Of a stretch of DNA of 64,000 nucleotides, positions 11,762 to 23,318 are shown in pieces. Source of the stretch: Porpolomopsis calyptriformis. Lineage: Eukaryota > Basidiomycota > Agaricomycetes > Agaricales > Hygrophoraceae. A program made the translations under genes and the position numbers. The DNA lies in NCBI GenBank assembly GCA_951640195.1, contig OX621166.1:806001-870000 (forward strand), in the 5' to 3' direction. How positions within the stretch are numbered: position 1 is the stretch's first letter; the number at the start of each line of letters is the position of its first letter. Under the pieces are notes generated by a model. It did not search any database. It was not told the origin of the DNA and saw only the letters and a list, made by a program, of their open reading frames with translations.

Positions 11762-11959
11762 GGTGCTGTAGATTCCCCTATAGCTGGTAGACCAATTTCT
11801 ATTGAGATATTTGATGGATGGCACATGGCGTTATAGTTTCGGAGCCTGGCCAGAGCCACTTTGATGAACACGTCATTAGAAATTGGTAACGATACACTAA
11901 GCTCGAAAAACTATGTAACCCAGGTCACATGATCAAACATGGGAGCCCATCAAATTCCA

Positions 11960-12098
11960 ATAAAGGGGACCTCTTGTACATATCAGACCTTAAGTCTAAT
12001 TCCTCATTAGCTACCCAATAACAAGGACTTGGAACCATACCTTATCTCTTGGGATAGAACATCTGAAGTAAAATGTGTTCCAAACAACTGGTTTATAA
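11960..12098 (+). repeat. LTR fragment related to the G4 LTR end
   Basis: This stretch (GTACATATCAGAC ... CTGGTTTATAACA) matches the reverse complement of 55614-55740, the distal part of the G4 LTR, with scattered transitions. It ends at the same TATAACA terminus. The upstream part is not recognisable. Confidence 0.65.
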
Positions 12099-13680
12099 CA
12101 ACACCTTCACATAATCATCCTATACAGATCTCTCTGCCAGACCTATGTTGGCTCTGCGATCAAGGTCCCAACTAAAACCAGACTAAGATAAAAGGCTTTG
12201 AATAGTCTGGAATGTTTCTTTAAGCTGTAAGGTGCAAGATATCAATAAATATTCATGAAATATAACTTGAGATTACCTTGGCCCATTTATTCCTGCATGA
12301 ACTTGGGGATTTCTGTTGGAGATATTTCAGAAGCCTAATGGAAGTGTGACCAGTGGCAGAAATAGCTCATGGATGTTGTGGCTACATATTATATCATGTA
12401 AAAGCATAACTGTACAATAGCATAAATACCTCAGTAGCTACACAGCCACAGATGTATTGTATATATAGTGTACAGCGATAGGGTGGATCCCTATCAGAAT
12501 ACATAGTGTATACCAGGATATCCATCCTCTGCCAGATTACTTGATCTATTCCAGCATTTGCTCATTATGCAGCTCCTACCCTGCATTCTGACCTGACATT
12601 GTTGAACCTATTTCAACAATTTCGCAGCTCCCTGGTAAGGCTACATAGCCATCTCTGTTGCAGCAGAATTCTAGATCATTTGTTTGAAGTTTACACCATC
12701 ACCTGCCTCAGCCCTATACTCTGTAAGGAAAAGCAATAAGGGCCTTCTCATCCTCAGTCATCCAATTTACGAGATCCATTTGAACTTTCACAAGTCTTGA
12801 AGAGTGCCTCACCTTCATGCATATGTGTGGGTCCATTTTCCTAGAGGTAAATCATCTCTGCTTGAATACAGCACACTTGGCCTCCGCATTCACATATCTG
12901 ATGCTACTGCCAACCTGGCAATGCTGAATTGCTGTCCAAGCTCTATAATTGTCATTATCCTGTTTGCAACAAGGTTATATTCAGATTACACCAACAAATT
13001 GAATCTTGCATCAACACTTTATGTGATTTTTTTTTCATGCAAGCAAGGTTTGTGCTGATGGTGGCCCTTCCTCTAGTATATCAATACATATTATGAAATA
13101 AATAACTCGCCCCACAATACCAACCATCACTTGGGAATAGCACCATATTAAGCTGACCCAGTAGAATCAGGTATGCATTCACATATAGTGATAAGCTCTA
13201 ACTACAAAGGAAAGAACTCATCTGGCCAAATCCCAACATCCCAGTGAGGATGACAAAGAGAATTACACAAGATTGATGAAGAGGCCCATCACTACCACCG
13301 CAATGGGCACAGAAATTTGTTGGGATGATGACAATATGTGGAGAGAGGTTGTCTATATGTGGTGGGATACAGTACAACAGGGGTAAAAAAGTCTGATCAG
13401 CAAGTGAGACTGCAGGATAGAAGAAGTCAACTGACATTTTTTTCAAGTTGGGGACAGTCATTTTCACCACACCCAAGGTGATGGTTGGCTGCTGCAATAG
13501 CTGGCAGGCCAGTGTTAGCAGGCTTAGGAGCAGGGGTGGAAGATGTGCATGCTAGTGAGATTGAAATCAGTGGGTGAGTCAGTGAGATAGAGTGAGGGCG
13601 CACTGATAGAAAGTGTGGAAAGAGTGAGGAGAGTGATGTAATAGAGTCATGTACTATACATTGGATGCGAAAAGTAGTGA
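12099..13680. other. no gene recognised
   Basis: AT-leaning sequence with no convincing reading frame. A 99-codon minus-strand frame (13497-13198) has C-A-H-C-G but no supporting context. This is probably decayed repeat or old intergenic DNA outside the Plavaka transposon. Confidence 0.4.
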
Positions 13681-13709
13681 CATTAGCAAAAGTGCAATAA
13701 CAATGTCAG
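13681..13709 (+). repeat. left terminal inverted repeat of the Plavaka transposon
   Basis: Contains AGCAAAAGTGCAATAACAA. It pairs with 27576-27604 and differs at two positions. Confidence 0.88.
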
Positions 13710-14012
13710 CCTGGTAAAGGCCAACCATTTTGGTCAAGCATTGTCTTGCCTTGCATTTGAGAGTCAAACTTGAGATCGTTCGACAAGGTAATACCATGCA
13801 ATCTCATGTTGGGATCTTCTCGGCAAGACTAGGCAATGTGTCTACCAAGGTTGTCTGCACAAGGGATTGTTGTCACCATGTAGGTCGCTCACTTGGAATT
13901 CATTACATTGTACAGTACACATAGATATGACAATACATAGTCTGAAAATGCTATCTAATGTGCCAGAGTTCATACCAATGCTGAGGCAAAGACAAAATGC
14001 ATTAGTGCAAAG

Positions 14013-17000
14013 TTACAATAGTGCATATCCACTGTAGACATCCCCCTCATCATCAGACCACCCCTCCTCCCCATCCTCTGGGCCCAACTCACTGCCATCG
14101 CCATCACCATCACCATTATCACCAACATTCTCATCAACATTCTCCTCACCCATTTCACCTTGGAAGTAGCCATAATCATCCTGAAGGTCGTCGCGGTCCT
14201 CAGCCTCCTCATTGTCAGTTGCATCTTCATCTTCACCGTCTTCCTCTTCCTCTTCATCCACTTCTCCACCATCATCCACTTCTTCTGTCCCAAGGGTACC
14301 AAGTCCATTGTCCACCAAATGCCATGTCGCTTTATGGCCAACACCACCACCCATGTACTGCATTATTAGATCTCATTCAGCAAACCTTGACTGCTGATCA
14401 GTTTACTTGACAAGTGTGAAGAATTGTAGTATGTAACATACATGTTTACATAGTAATAAATCCAGTCTTCACTGTTTTCATCTTGCTGCTAAGTGATTGA
14501 TGGTCCAAGAAGATCTGCTGTTCATCCATGTGCAAATGCCAGTATCAGATGGACCCCTTGAATGATGTCATTTGGGTCCAAGAAGCCAAAAGCTTCTGGT
14601 GCATCAGGGTTATAAACTGCTGGAATAAATCCAAGATGGTGGAGTCATTTTGCTCCCCAACCTGCCTTGTAAGATAACTCATGGCTGAACCATCTTACCC
14701 ACAAGAACTCGATTTTTTGAGGCCCATAAATCTTTTTTGTGCTGGGATCAATGTAGCGAATTTGAGCGTGAAAAATCCCGATGATGTGGGCATACCAGTA
14801 GGCATGCTCATCAGCATCAGATTGATCTTCATGTGATAGCACCATAACGTTAGTGTATGTGTGGGGATTCAGCAAGTCTTGCAAGCGCAGTATATTGTAA
14901 GTTATATAATTGATACGAACGACCTTGTGTTGAAAGATCCTGTTATTGATGAAAGAAATAGTCTGTCTTTCCTCTTCAGGGAAAGTCTCCTCATTGCTGT
15001 CGTATCTCTTTCCATGGAGATGATGAAGGATATGATCCTCCAGTTTTGGAAGGAAGTCCTATGATGCAAAGTCAAAGATAGACATAGATTATACTGGAAT
15101 CATACTTACTTTAGTAGCCGGATCATCCATATGAGCTGAGAGCCAATGAAAAATATTTAATGGGAATCGGACTGAATCTGAAATGTGGTAGTGAATGGAA
15201 GGGGAAGTATAAGGGAGCGGATCTTGCTCATTGAAACCCAAGGCCGCCGTTTCATCATTGTCTTGGGCAGATCCTTCTTCAGCCTCAGCAGCTTTGCATT
15301 GAACATGAATATTCCTTAGGATTCTTTCGTGTTGCTGATGCTTGCTGATTTGTTAGGTAAACTGGAGCTTGTTTGTCTGGATGTAAAAGTGTTTGACCCT
15401 GCGGTGTTCAAGTTCCCCCTGGAGAAGTAATGGTTAATAAAGAAGAGGAACTTGTAGATAAAGTTATTACTCACCACTTGGGTGTTGTAGTTATCCATCG
15501 TACTATAAAGCTGAATCATCTTGACATAATCACCAAGCACATAAAGTTTGTATGTGGAAAGGTTGAAGTGTTTTTTCCGTTCTTTTGAGTGACCAGTAGC
15601 CTTTCCCTTCCCTTTTGCTGTGCTTGCTGTAGAATGTCGTTCTCATGCAGCAGCCTCCTGTGGTAATTATCACGTTGCAAATATGGCACATGTTATTTTT
15701 TGAAATTTCCGCAAGATTTGTCCAAGCTGTGAAGTTGTCATATCAAGAAATCCAAGGGTTGTTTTGGTGTGAAGTCAAAGCTTGGCAACTCCATGCCAAG
15801 TTGCAAGAGTGAAAAGGAGATCAAGTATGATCTCTTTATGAGGAGTTGGAAGGAGACATTCGAAAACCAGCAGTGAGCACTACAAAGACATAAATAGCTG
15901 TCGGATAGTGATTGAGAAACCCCCACACACCTGTAATAAGTCTTCATAATCCTGTGCAGCTAGTTTCTTCATTTCTGAGGCATTGTTACTGAATCACCAT
16001 ATTGTGCTTCATCCAAATGTAGGTACCATCCGAAATCTGTCTAAAACATCAGGTAAGACTCTCTCATTATTTGTGAATAGTACTAACTGTCTATTAAGTT
16101 GCTGGGTTGCATTGCCCTTCACTGTTTCAAGGATTTGCATGAGATGTATGAAGACCGCCTTCCATACACCGAGTTCAAACTCGTGTAGGAGGTCAGGGAT
16201 GAACATCAAATAATAATTGAAGTCCGTCCCAGCGAATGCGTTTGAGAATGCATTCTGGATCAAGTTGGATTAATTACTAATGTAATAGGAGGCAGGACTT
16301 ACCCATATAGGGACCAAAGACCTTGTGCTAAGGATGCAATGGATTGCTTTGCTGGTAAGTGCATACCCCTTCTCAAATATCCAGCTACAAGTCATTTTGA
16401 TGTTATTTCATAGGTAGTTGCTGTCTTGGCGTATATTGTTCCAACAGCGAATATCTGATTTTGTGCCCAGAGATGAGATTTGATCTTGTGTGATAAAACA
16501 GTGTGGGCATGGGCATTGACCCAGAGACTTGATAGATGCAAGAAGGACTCTATAAAAATGGTGAATAGGTTGAACTTGATAATTATATAGATACTACTTC
16601 TCTGGATAATCAGCAGAGTATGTGAAGAATCTCAGGTATACTTGCCACTTGATCCTATCTGAGAATTTGATAACAATGCCGTGATGATACGCATGTATAA
16701 TGTCGCCGTTGAGAATGAGAGACCAAATAGCATGGACAAGTTCTCATTTCAATTGAGTGAGAACTACAGGTGTTGCCCCTTTACCAAAAATCTCCTTGTA
16801 TGCATCTTGAAGTGTGTCGGGAAGCTGTAAGCATTATAAGTGAGTATATAGTGGTTATAATCATGTTCAGTGAAAGTCAAAAAACCATAGGGATGTAGGC
16901 TACATGGTGAGCTCCAAAGGAAGTCGGTTTACTATGTGAATACTTAGATTGATTCCCAAAATATAAATATATCGGCCATAAGGATGCCATCCTGAAGTTG

Positions 17001-17672
17001 GCAAGATGTGTAGCATCAGACCATAGCATCAGAGCTGCAATTACTTGCTCTCGATCACATTCAGGTTCTGGAGGCTGGGATTGGATCTTCACGTGTTCAT
17101 TCAAAAAGGCATCAGAATTGTAGACTTCATAGATAATGTGTTTGGGTGGTGTGTTGTCAGATCAGCGCCAAAACAATTGGAAAGGGGTGAAGTGAAAGGA
17201 CTTCACGGCTGCTTCTTGAAATGCAGACTTGACCACTTCAATTATTTGATGGTAAAAAACACCTTTCACTTCAAATTTGGGTGCTGCATCTTCTGATGCA
17301 TTCTTGACATCCTTAGCAGGAAGGGGAATGAAAACAGACATCTCCTTCCATCCATCCTTTACTGAAAATCCTGCACTGGTTTGATGGTCATCAAGACGCT
17401 TGAGCTCTCACGCTGCACTGAAGCCCATGAGGTCATTGAAGTTGAAATCCTTTGAGAGGAGAACATTATTGACAAGAGTATCAAGGTCAGCATTTGATTT
17501 CATTGTGGAGCCATTGTAATACCAGTTCATTAGGTTAAAAACTGTCCCATTGAGGAAAGGCTTGTAGATATTATCTGTGATTGCCGAAAATGATGTCCCA
17601 AGTCCAGACCACCAGTTCCCAAGTCCACGATTGCCAACAGCAAGTCCAGGAAAATCACAAAAGGCATCCAAG
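14013..17672 (-). pseudogene. Plavaka transposase, central and C-terminal part
   Basis: Multi-exon minus-strand gene. Family landmarks appear in order: A-D-L-D-T-L-V near 17480, G-N-Q-S-K-Y ... K-P-T-S-F-G-A-H-H near 16930, L-L-H-E-F-E-L-G-V-W-K-A near 16175, G-E-L-E-H-R-R-V-K near 15420, F-L-W-V-R-W-F near 14700, then G-G-G-V-G-H (14350) and a long acidic tail ending at 14013. These match what I know of Plavaka transposases of Agaricomycetes, which cut and paste DNA. Introns with GT-AG ends separate the blocks. Some TGA codons at expected Arg positions suggest it is dead. The reading continues without a frame change into 24348-24911 once G2 and one CCAAG are removed. Confidence 0.85.
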
Positions 17673-18042
17673 TGTCACGGACACTTTTTTCTTTTTCCTT
17701 TTAGTCATACTTGATTAGTCTCCATTCCGTTCATCCTTCCGCTTTACCGTTTTATATATAGAGACTGATCACACATACCTTCCTTCCGACTCTTCACGAG
17801 TCACATTCCGTTTCCGCTATTCTTTTTGTGACTCTTCACTAGTCACATTCCGGATTCCGCTTTGTAATCGTACATACGACTGACTCATGGCGACTCAGGT
17901 AGTTAGTATATAAAGCCTGACCTCTAGTCAGTAGGTTAAGTTCGATTCCTAGTTAGCTCCCCCACTCTTTAGTCAAATTCCATTTCCCTCATCAGCCCCT
18001 CCAACACGAGAAGTAAAACCCTTCGATTACCGACTCATAACA
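17673..18042 (+). repeat. 5' LTR of G2
   Basis: Starts TGTCACGGAC, ends CTCATAACA. TATATAAA lies at 17907-17914. It is 370 bp, the same length as the 3' LTR. Confidence 0.96.
17907..17914 (+). promoter_or_regulatory. TATA box of the G2 LTR promoter
   Basis: TATATAAA in the LTR. The likely RNA start (AAGTTCGATTCCT, 17938-17950) begins 31 bases downstream. The start is inferred from spacing and from its complementarity to the primer site. Confidence 0.65.
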
Positions 18043-18054
18043 AGAATCAAACTT
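18042..18054 (+). promoter_or_regulatory. putative self-priming primer binding site of G2
   Basis: AAGAATCAAACTT at the LTR edge is complementary to 17938-17950 at 11 of 13 positions. The two mismatches are consistent with G-to-A change in the site. In Tf1-type elements the RNA 5' end folds back to prime here; that use in G2 is inferred. Confidence 0.55.
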
Positions 18055-18217
18055 CCTTCTTGCGCATCAAACTACTTCCACTCTGGATCCTGCCGAAGAC
18101 TTAACAAGGTCAATCTTCTCATCCGCAGATTCAGATACTCCCTTTCAACCCATAGCATTCCAAACCCCTACACAATCCATCATCCCCCTTTCCCCCTCGT
18201 CATCACCACTAACATCA

Positions 18218-19639
18218 ATGTCTCAACAAGAGTATGAAGCCGATCAATCCGTTCCCGCACCCGGACCCAGCAACATCCCCCCTACCATTCAAGAAGAAGA
18301 AGAAGTCGTCGTCCCATTTAACATGGAACAAGAGCTCAGAGATCTAAGAGCACAAATCGACCAGTTCCGTGGTTGGTACTACAGCAAAGTCGACGTCAAT
18401 GACGAACTCCGAAAGGAATTAAAAGCTCTCAAAGAAAGTCGACGAGAAGACTCAGAACCAGCCACCCCTCCCCCACAACGACGATCTGTACTTCGGGGAC
18501 CTGGACTTTCCCCCTCGAATCCTTTCGTTTACCCTGCGAGAAGAACCCAATCCGTCCAACCTCCTCTCCCATCGACCTTTCCCACTCAACTACCTACCCA
18601 GACAACTGCTCCCCCTACACTTCCAGCCCCCACCAAAATCAAAATCGCCAATCCAACTGAATATGATGGAACTTCAGAGAAGCTTGAAGATTTCATTCAT
18701 CAATGTTGACTCAATTTTGTGGTCAAGGACTACAACGACAAACAGAAAATCATCTATATGCTCTCTTATCTCAGTGACGGCAATCCACGGGCTTGGGGAC
18801 GACTGTTCACAGAAGGAGTTGATAGGACGAGGAATTTCATATGGGACTACGCAACATTCTTGGACGATTTCAGGGAAGCTTTCGGAAGGATTAACCCAGC
18901 AGCGAAGGCGTGGATCGAGCTAGAGAAAGTGAAGATGACAGGAACGATTGAAGACTACAACCTTCGATTCATGCAACATGCAGCAAGAACTGAGTACAAC
19001 GAGGCCGCCTTACTTCGGTTTTACAAAGCCGGACTCCCCCAGCCAATCCGAACGCGGATTTATTCAATGGACAACATGCCATCAACCTTGCTGGACTGGA
19101 CGACGAAAGCGGCCCAATTCGAAGAACAGTACCAGGAGCAACGAGCTGAACAAGCGTTGTGGTCAAGTCGAGACCAAAAAGGAAAGAAGTCTGAAGCCAA
19201 ATCGAATCCCCGAGGAAACCCTTCCCGCTCCACCACCGCCACCACTTCATCCCCGATCAAACAAGAATCGAGAGAAGCCTCTCTCAAGACAGCGAAATGA
19301 GACAACTCCTCCATCACTTGCTACAACTGTGGCAAAAAGGGACATTACGCCAACGAATGTCGAAGCCCATGTGCTGAAGACGTTCCGGCACGTCAAGAAT
19401 CCTCAACTTCTACTTGAGGAAAAGGAGGAAATCGCGGTCGAGGCAGAGGACGAAATGTCCGAATGATCAATCGGGTTGATACAGAAGAATTGGAAGCGCA
19501 GATAGAGGAAGTACCAGAGGATGACGAAAAGGAAAAAAGCACGGCTAAAGACGACCTGAAGGATATGGGAATCGCGAATTGGGACAAGGAGAGACGGGCT
19601 GCGCTAGCTCGAGCGTTAAAAGAGCAAAAGGATTTTTAG
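18218..19639 (+). pseudogene. gag: gypsy G2 gag
   Basis: Starts ATG 18218 (MSQQEYEADQ) and ends with TAG at 19637-19639. The N-terminus is acidic with a heptad-like segment. The capsid-type Retrotrans_gag region spans about 18640-19130 (D-G-T-S-E-K-L-E-D-F ... W-I-E-L-E-K-V-K). A CX2CX4HX4C zinc knuckle lies at about 19320-19360 (C-Y-N-C-G-K-K-G-H-Y-A-N-E-C) and an Arg-Gly box near 19430. Three in-frame TGA codons (18707, 19298, 19415) replace Arg codons. Gag would build the particle and bind the RNA. The start was chosen because it is the first Met of the open frame and follows a leader of about 175 bases after the LTR. Confidence 0.9.
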
Positions 19640-19673
19640 TCCGGCCAAGTGCTAAATGCCCGAGCACTTTGGC
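19631..19673 (+). promoter_or_regulatory. putative -1 frameshift signal of G2 with hairpin
   Basis: Zero-frame codons are GAT TTT TAG on a run of five T. Pol is open in the -1 frame from here. A hairpin follows, with arms GCCAAGTGCT (19644-19653) and AGCACTTTGGC (19663-19673), ten pairs with one bulge and a nine-base loop, about five bases after the stop. This is the usual shape of a -1 stimulator. Confidence 0.7.
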
Positions 19674-22600
19674 TGAGTCCCATGTATGTGTACTATCATC
19701 TATGAAAAGTTTTCGTTTTCTTGGCACACTTGAACAGGGCAAAGGCGCTCTCGAATTCTATCTTTGGATCATGAGTGCCGACAATCTTCGACGAGTGGCT
19801 ATCATAGCACTCATTGACTCTGGCGCCTCAGGGAATTTTATTGACGGAGCATTCGTTCGTCAAATGGAGATATCGACCTATCCGTTGGATGAGGTTATAC
19901 CGGTAAGAAACGCTGATGGTTCCGAGAACCGAGGAGGTCCCATCACGCATGACACAGACCTGTTTATCGAGGCACCAGATCTATCTTTTCGAGAACGAAT
20001 CCGGTTGGAGGTCACCAACTTAGGAAAAAAGCAACAGGTCATCCTCGGCTTCCCATGGCTCTTGCGACACAACCCCACCATCAATTGGACAAAAGGCACC
20101 TTAACCTTTGCATCTGGTGACACACTGTTCAGTAGTATGCGAGTCGGAGTGTTGCCCCCACAGGAAGAACTCTATGTCTTTGATTCGAGTCTGAAACATG
20201 ACTCCTTTATCCGTTTGGTCGGAGTTGACCACTCCCGACCAGTTTCCATCGAGGAGGACATCAAATCCTTCATTCCCAGTCGTTATCACAATTTCTGGCG
20301 TGTTTTCCATATCGCAGAATTTGACAAACTTCCTCCTCGACGTCCCTTTGATCATGCGATCAACCTCTACCCGAACACCAAATTTCAAGTCAGAAAACTC
20401 TATCCCCTTTCCCCCTATGAACAGGTGGAACTTAATAAGTTTATTGATGAAAATCTCAGAACAGGTCGGATACGTCCATCGAAATCACCACAAGCTGCTC
20501 CTTTCTTCTTTGTGAAAAAGGCTGAAGAGATCAATGCCAAAGGTCTCAGTGCTGGTCTACGTCCCATCCAGGACTATCGCTACATCAACTCGAAAACCAT
20601 TCCTGATCGTTATCCCCTCCCCCTTCTATCGGAAATTCTCCAAGTGCCGAAGCTTGCTACTGCTTCGCTCTTCACTGTCATCAATATTCGATGGGGATTT
20701 AACAACATATGACTCAAGGAAGGCAACGAGTGGAAGGCAGCTTTCATCACCAATCGAGGACTCTTTGAACTGACTGTCATGTTCTTTGGACTACGAAACT
20801 CCCCGGCATCCTTTCAACGAATGATAGACATTCTCTTTAAACCCGTTCTGGACTCTGGCTGTGTTCACATCTATATTGACGACATTCTCATTATAGGCGA
20901 CACCCCTGAAGAAATCCGCCACTGGACCGACGAGACCCTCAAACTCATGGAGAAGAATCAACTATCCGCCAAACCCGTCAAATGCTAAATGGAGAAGACC
21001 TCTGTTACATACCTTGGTACGATCATCAGCAAAGGTCAACTCACTATCAACCCAAAAAAGGTAGACGCCATTATCAATTGGCCGACACCCCAAAAGCTGC
21101 GAGACCTCCAATCCTTCCTTGGCACCACCAACTTCTGGCGTCGTTATATCAAAAGTTTCTCCTCAGTCGTTCGTCCCCTCTGTGGCCTTTTACGGAAAGA
21201 CCAACCTTAGGATTGGTCTCCTTTGTGTCAAAAAGCCTTTGAACAGCTCAAATATCTCGTCACTACAGCTCCTGTCCTTCTTACCCCACGGCTAGACCTT
21301 CCTTACCTCTTGGAGACCGATGCCTCTGATTTCGGTATTGGCGCGGTCTTATCTCAAAAACACAACAATGGTTGGCACCCTGTTGGCTTTTTCTCGAAGT
21401 CCCTACTCCCTGCCGAGTACAACTATCCTACCCATGACCTGGAGATGCTTGCGATCATCACTTCCCTCAAATATTGGCGCTATCTTTTAGAGGGCGCAAG
21501 GGATACTGTATTGATAAAAATGGACAATTTAGCGCTCAAGTATTTCATGCAGAACAGATCCCTCTCCAGACGACAAGCACGTTGGATGGAATTCTTAGGC
21601 AGATTCGACTTCAAGATCGAGTATTCCCCTGGAGTCAAGAACAAAGCCGATGGACTCTCCCGCCGACCCAACCACCGTTGTACAGAAAAGGAAGAACTAG
21701 AAGGCAAAGCCCTCCTCCCCCCCGAACGTTTCATCAATGCTATCATTTCCATGTCCGAACCCTCTTTCATGTCGAGACTTCGCTTCCCCGACTTCAATCA
21801 AATCCCAGAGGACATTCGCATCAAATTATCCGATTCCTCTTCCGGCTACTCCTTCACTGACGGAATTGTGAGAGATGCAGGAGATCGTATTGTCGTGCCA
21901 GCGGACGTATCGCTACGCACAGAGATAATTCGATTGACCCACTCCCTACCCCATGGAGGCCATCCCGGAATCGAGAAGACATGTGAACTTGTGTTGCGGA
22001 ACTACACCTGGAGTAGTGCTGCCCCTGACATCCGTGTATTCGTATCGTCCTGTCCGACCTGCCAACAAGTCAAGCTCTATCCTTCAAAGCCTGCAGGTCT
22101 CTTGGAACCCATTCCCCCTTCGTCTCAACCTTGGGAAGAAATCACCGCCGATCTAATCGTGGAACTCCCCCAATCATCTGGCTACGATGCTGTCTTAGTC
22201 GTTGTCAATCGCTTTACCAAACGCGCTCACTTTATCCCGATGACATCAAATATTTCTGCAGAAGGAGTCGCAAAACTCTTTAGGGACAATGTATGGAAAC
22301 ACCACGGTTGGCCAAAGAAGATCATAACCGATCGAGGGACTCAATTCACTTCCAAATTCGCGAAAGCTCTCAACACTCATTTGGGAATCATCTCCAGTCT
22401 ATCCACCGCTTATCATCCCCAAACTGATGGTCAAACGGAACGCACCAATCAAGAACTTGAACAATACCTTCGTTTATATACAAACTTTATGCAAGATGAT
22501 TGGTCCAACTGGCTATCCCCAGCTGAATTCGCGTATAATAACCGACAGCACTCCTCGACGAAACACACTCCCTTCTACCTTGACACTGGCTAACATCCCT

Positions 22601-23199
22601 TCATCCCATCTATCCCCGCGACCCCTACTTCCAACCCTGCAGCAGATGCCTTCCGCGATCATCTCACAGAAGCCCACGAAGAAGCCACAAAAGCTCTAGA
22701 AACAACAGCTGAAACCATGAAACGCTTTGCAGATTGTAAACGGAAAGATACCCAACTCCAAATAGGTCAATTTGTTTATCTTGATACCCGTAACTTAAAA
22801 ACAGGTCGTCCAACCCTCAAGCTTGATGTCCGACGTACTAGACCATTCAAAGTTCTAGAAAAAATCGGAAAAGTCTCTTATCGCCTGGCCCTTCCCTTAT
22901 CATGGAAAATACACGACGTCTTTCACGTTTTACTCCTGAGACCCGCTAACATTAACTCCGATCTCCACCCAGAGGAAGTAAATGATAATCTCCGCCCACC
23001 TCCGGATATCATCCAAGAGAAGGAAGAATATGAGGTCGAACAAATTCTCCAACATCACGGGTCCACCCGATGTCGTACGTATTTGGTCAAATGGGTCAGC
23101 TATCCCATTGAAGAAGCAACTTGGGAGCCGAAGAAGAACCTCCTCCATGCGAAAGAACGAATTCTAGAATACGAACACTCAATTCAAACGGCGACCTAA
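19636..23199 (+). pseudogene. pol: gypsy G2 pol with chromodomain
   Basis: A single frame through protease (L-I-D-S-G-A-S-G-N-F near 19815), RT (Y-I-D-D near 20875), RNase H (E-T-D-A-S near 21316), integrase zinc domain (H-G-G-H-P-G ... C-P-T-C-Q near 21955-22065) and catalytic core. The chromodomain (about 23022-23170) keeps the aromatic cage positions Y (23029), W (23092) and Y (23101). Four nonsense codons break it: TGA 20710, TAA 20986, TAG 21208 and TAA 22591. Family comparison shows the originals were CGA, CAA, TGG and probably CAA, all C-to-T or G-to-A. There is no frameshift, so death is recent. Pol is expressed from the gag frame by -1 slippage. Confidence 0.93.
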
Positions 23200-23318
23200 T
23201 CATTCTTTCACGGTATCAGCTCCCCTCGTTTATATTTTCACTTTTGTCACCTTTCCAAACTCCGACTTGTCCTTATAATCTCTTTCATCTCCGTCTTTCA
23301 CTAGGAATCGACATCGCT

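Noticed and set aside
13198..13497. 99-aa minus-strand frame with C-A-H-C-G
   Set aside because: No splice partners, promoter or recognisable motif. It lies outside the Plavaka TIR.
14013..14410. Three overlapping frames rich in His, Pro or Ser on the plus strand
   Set aside because: Shadows of the acidic tail of the Plavaka transposase on the other strand.
18042..18054. Match of the G2 primer site to a tRNA 3' end
   Set aside because: No TGG at the LTR edge as expected for a CCA-ended tRNA. Complementarity to the RNA 5' end fits better.
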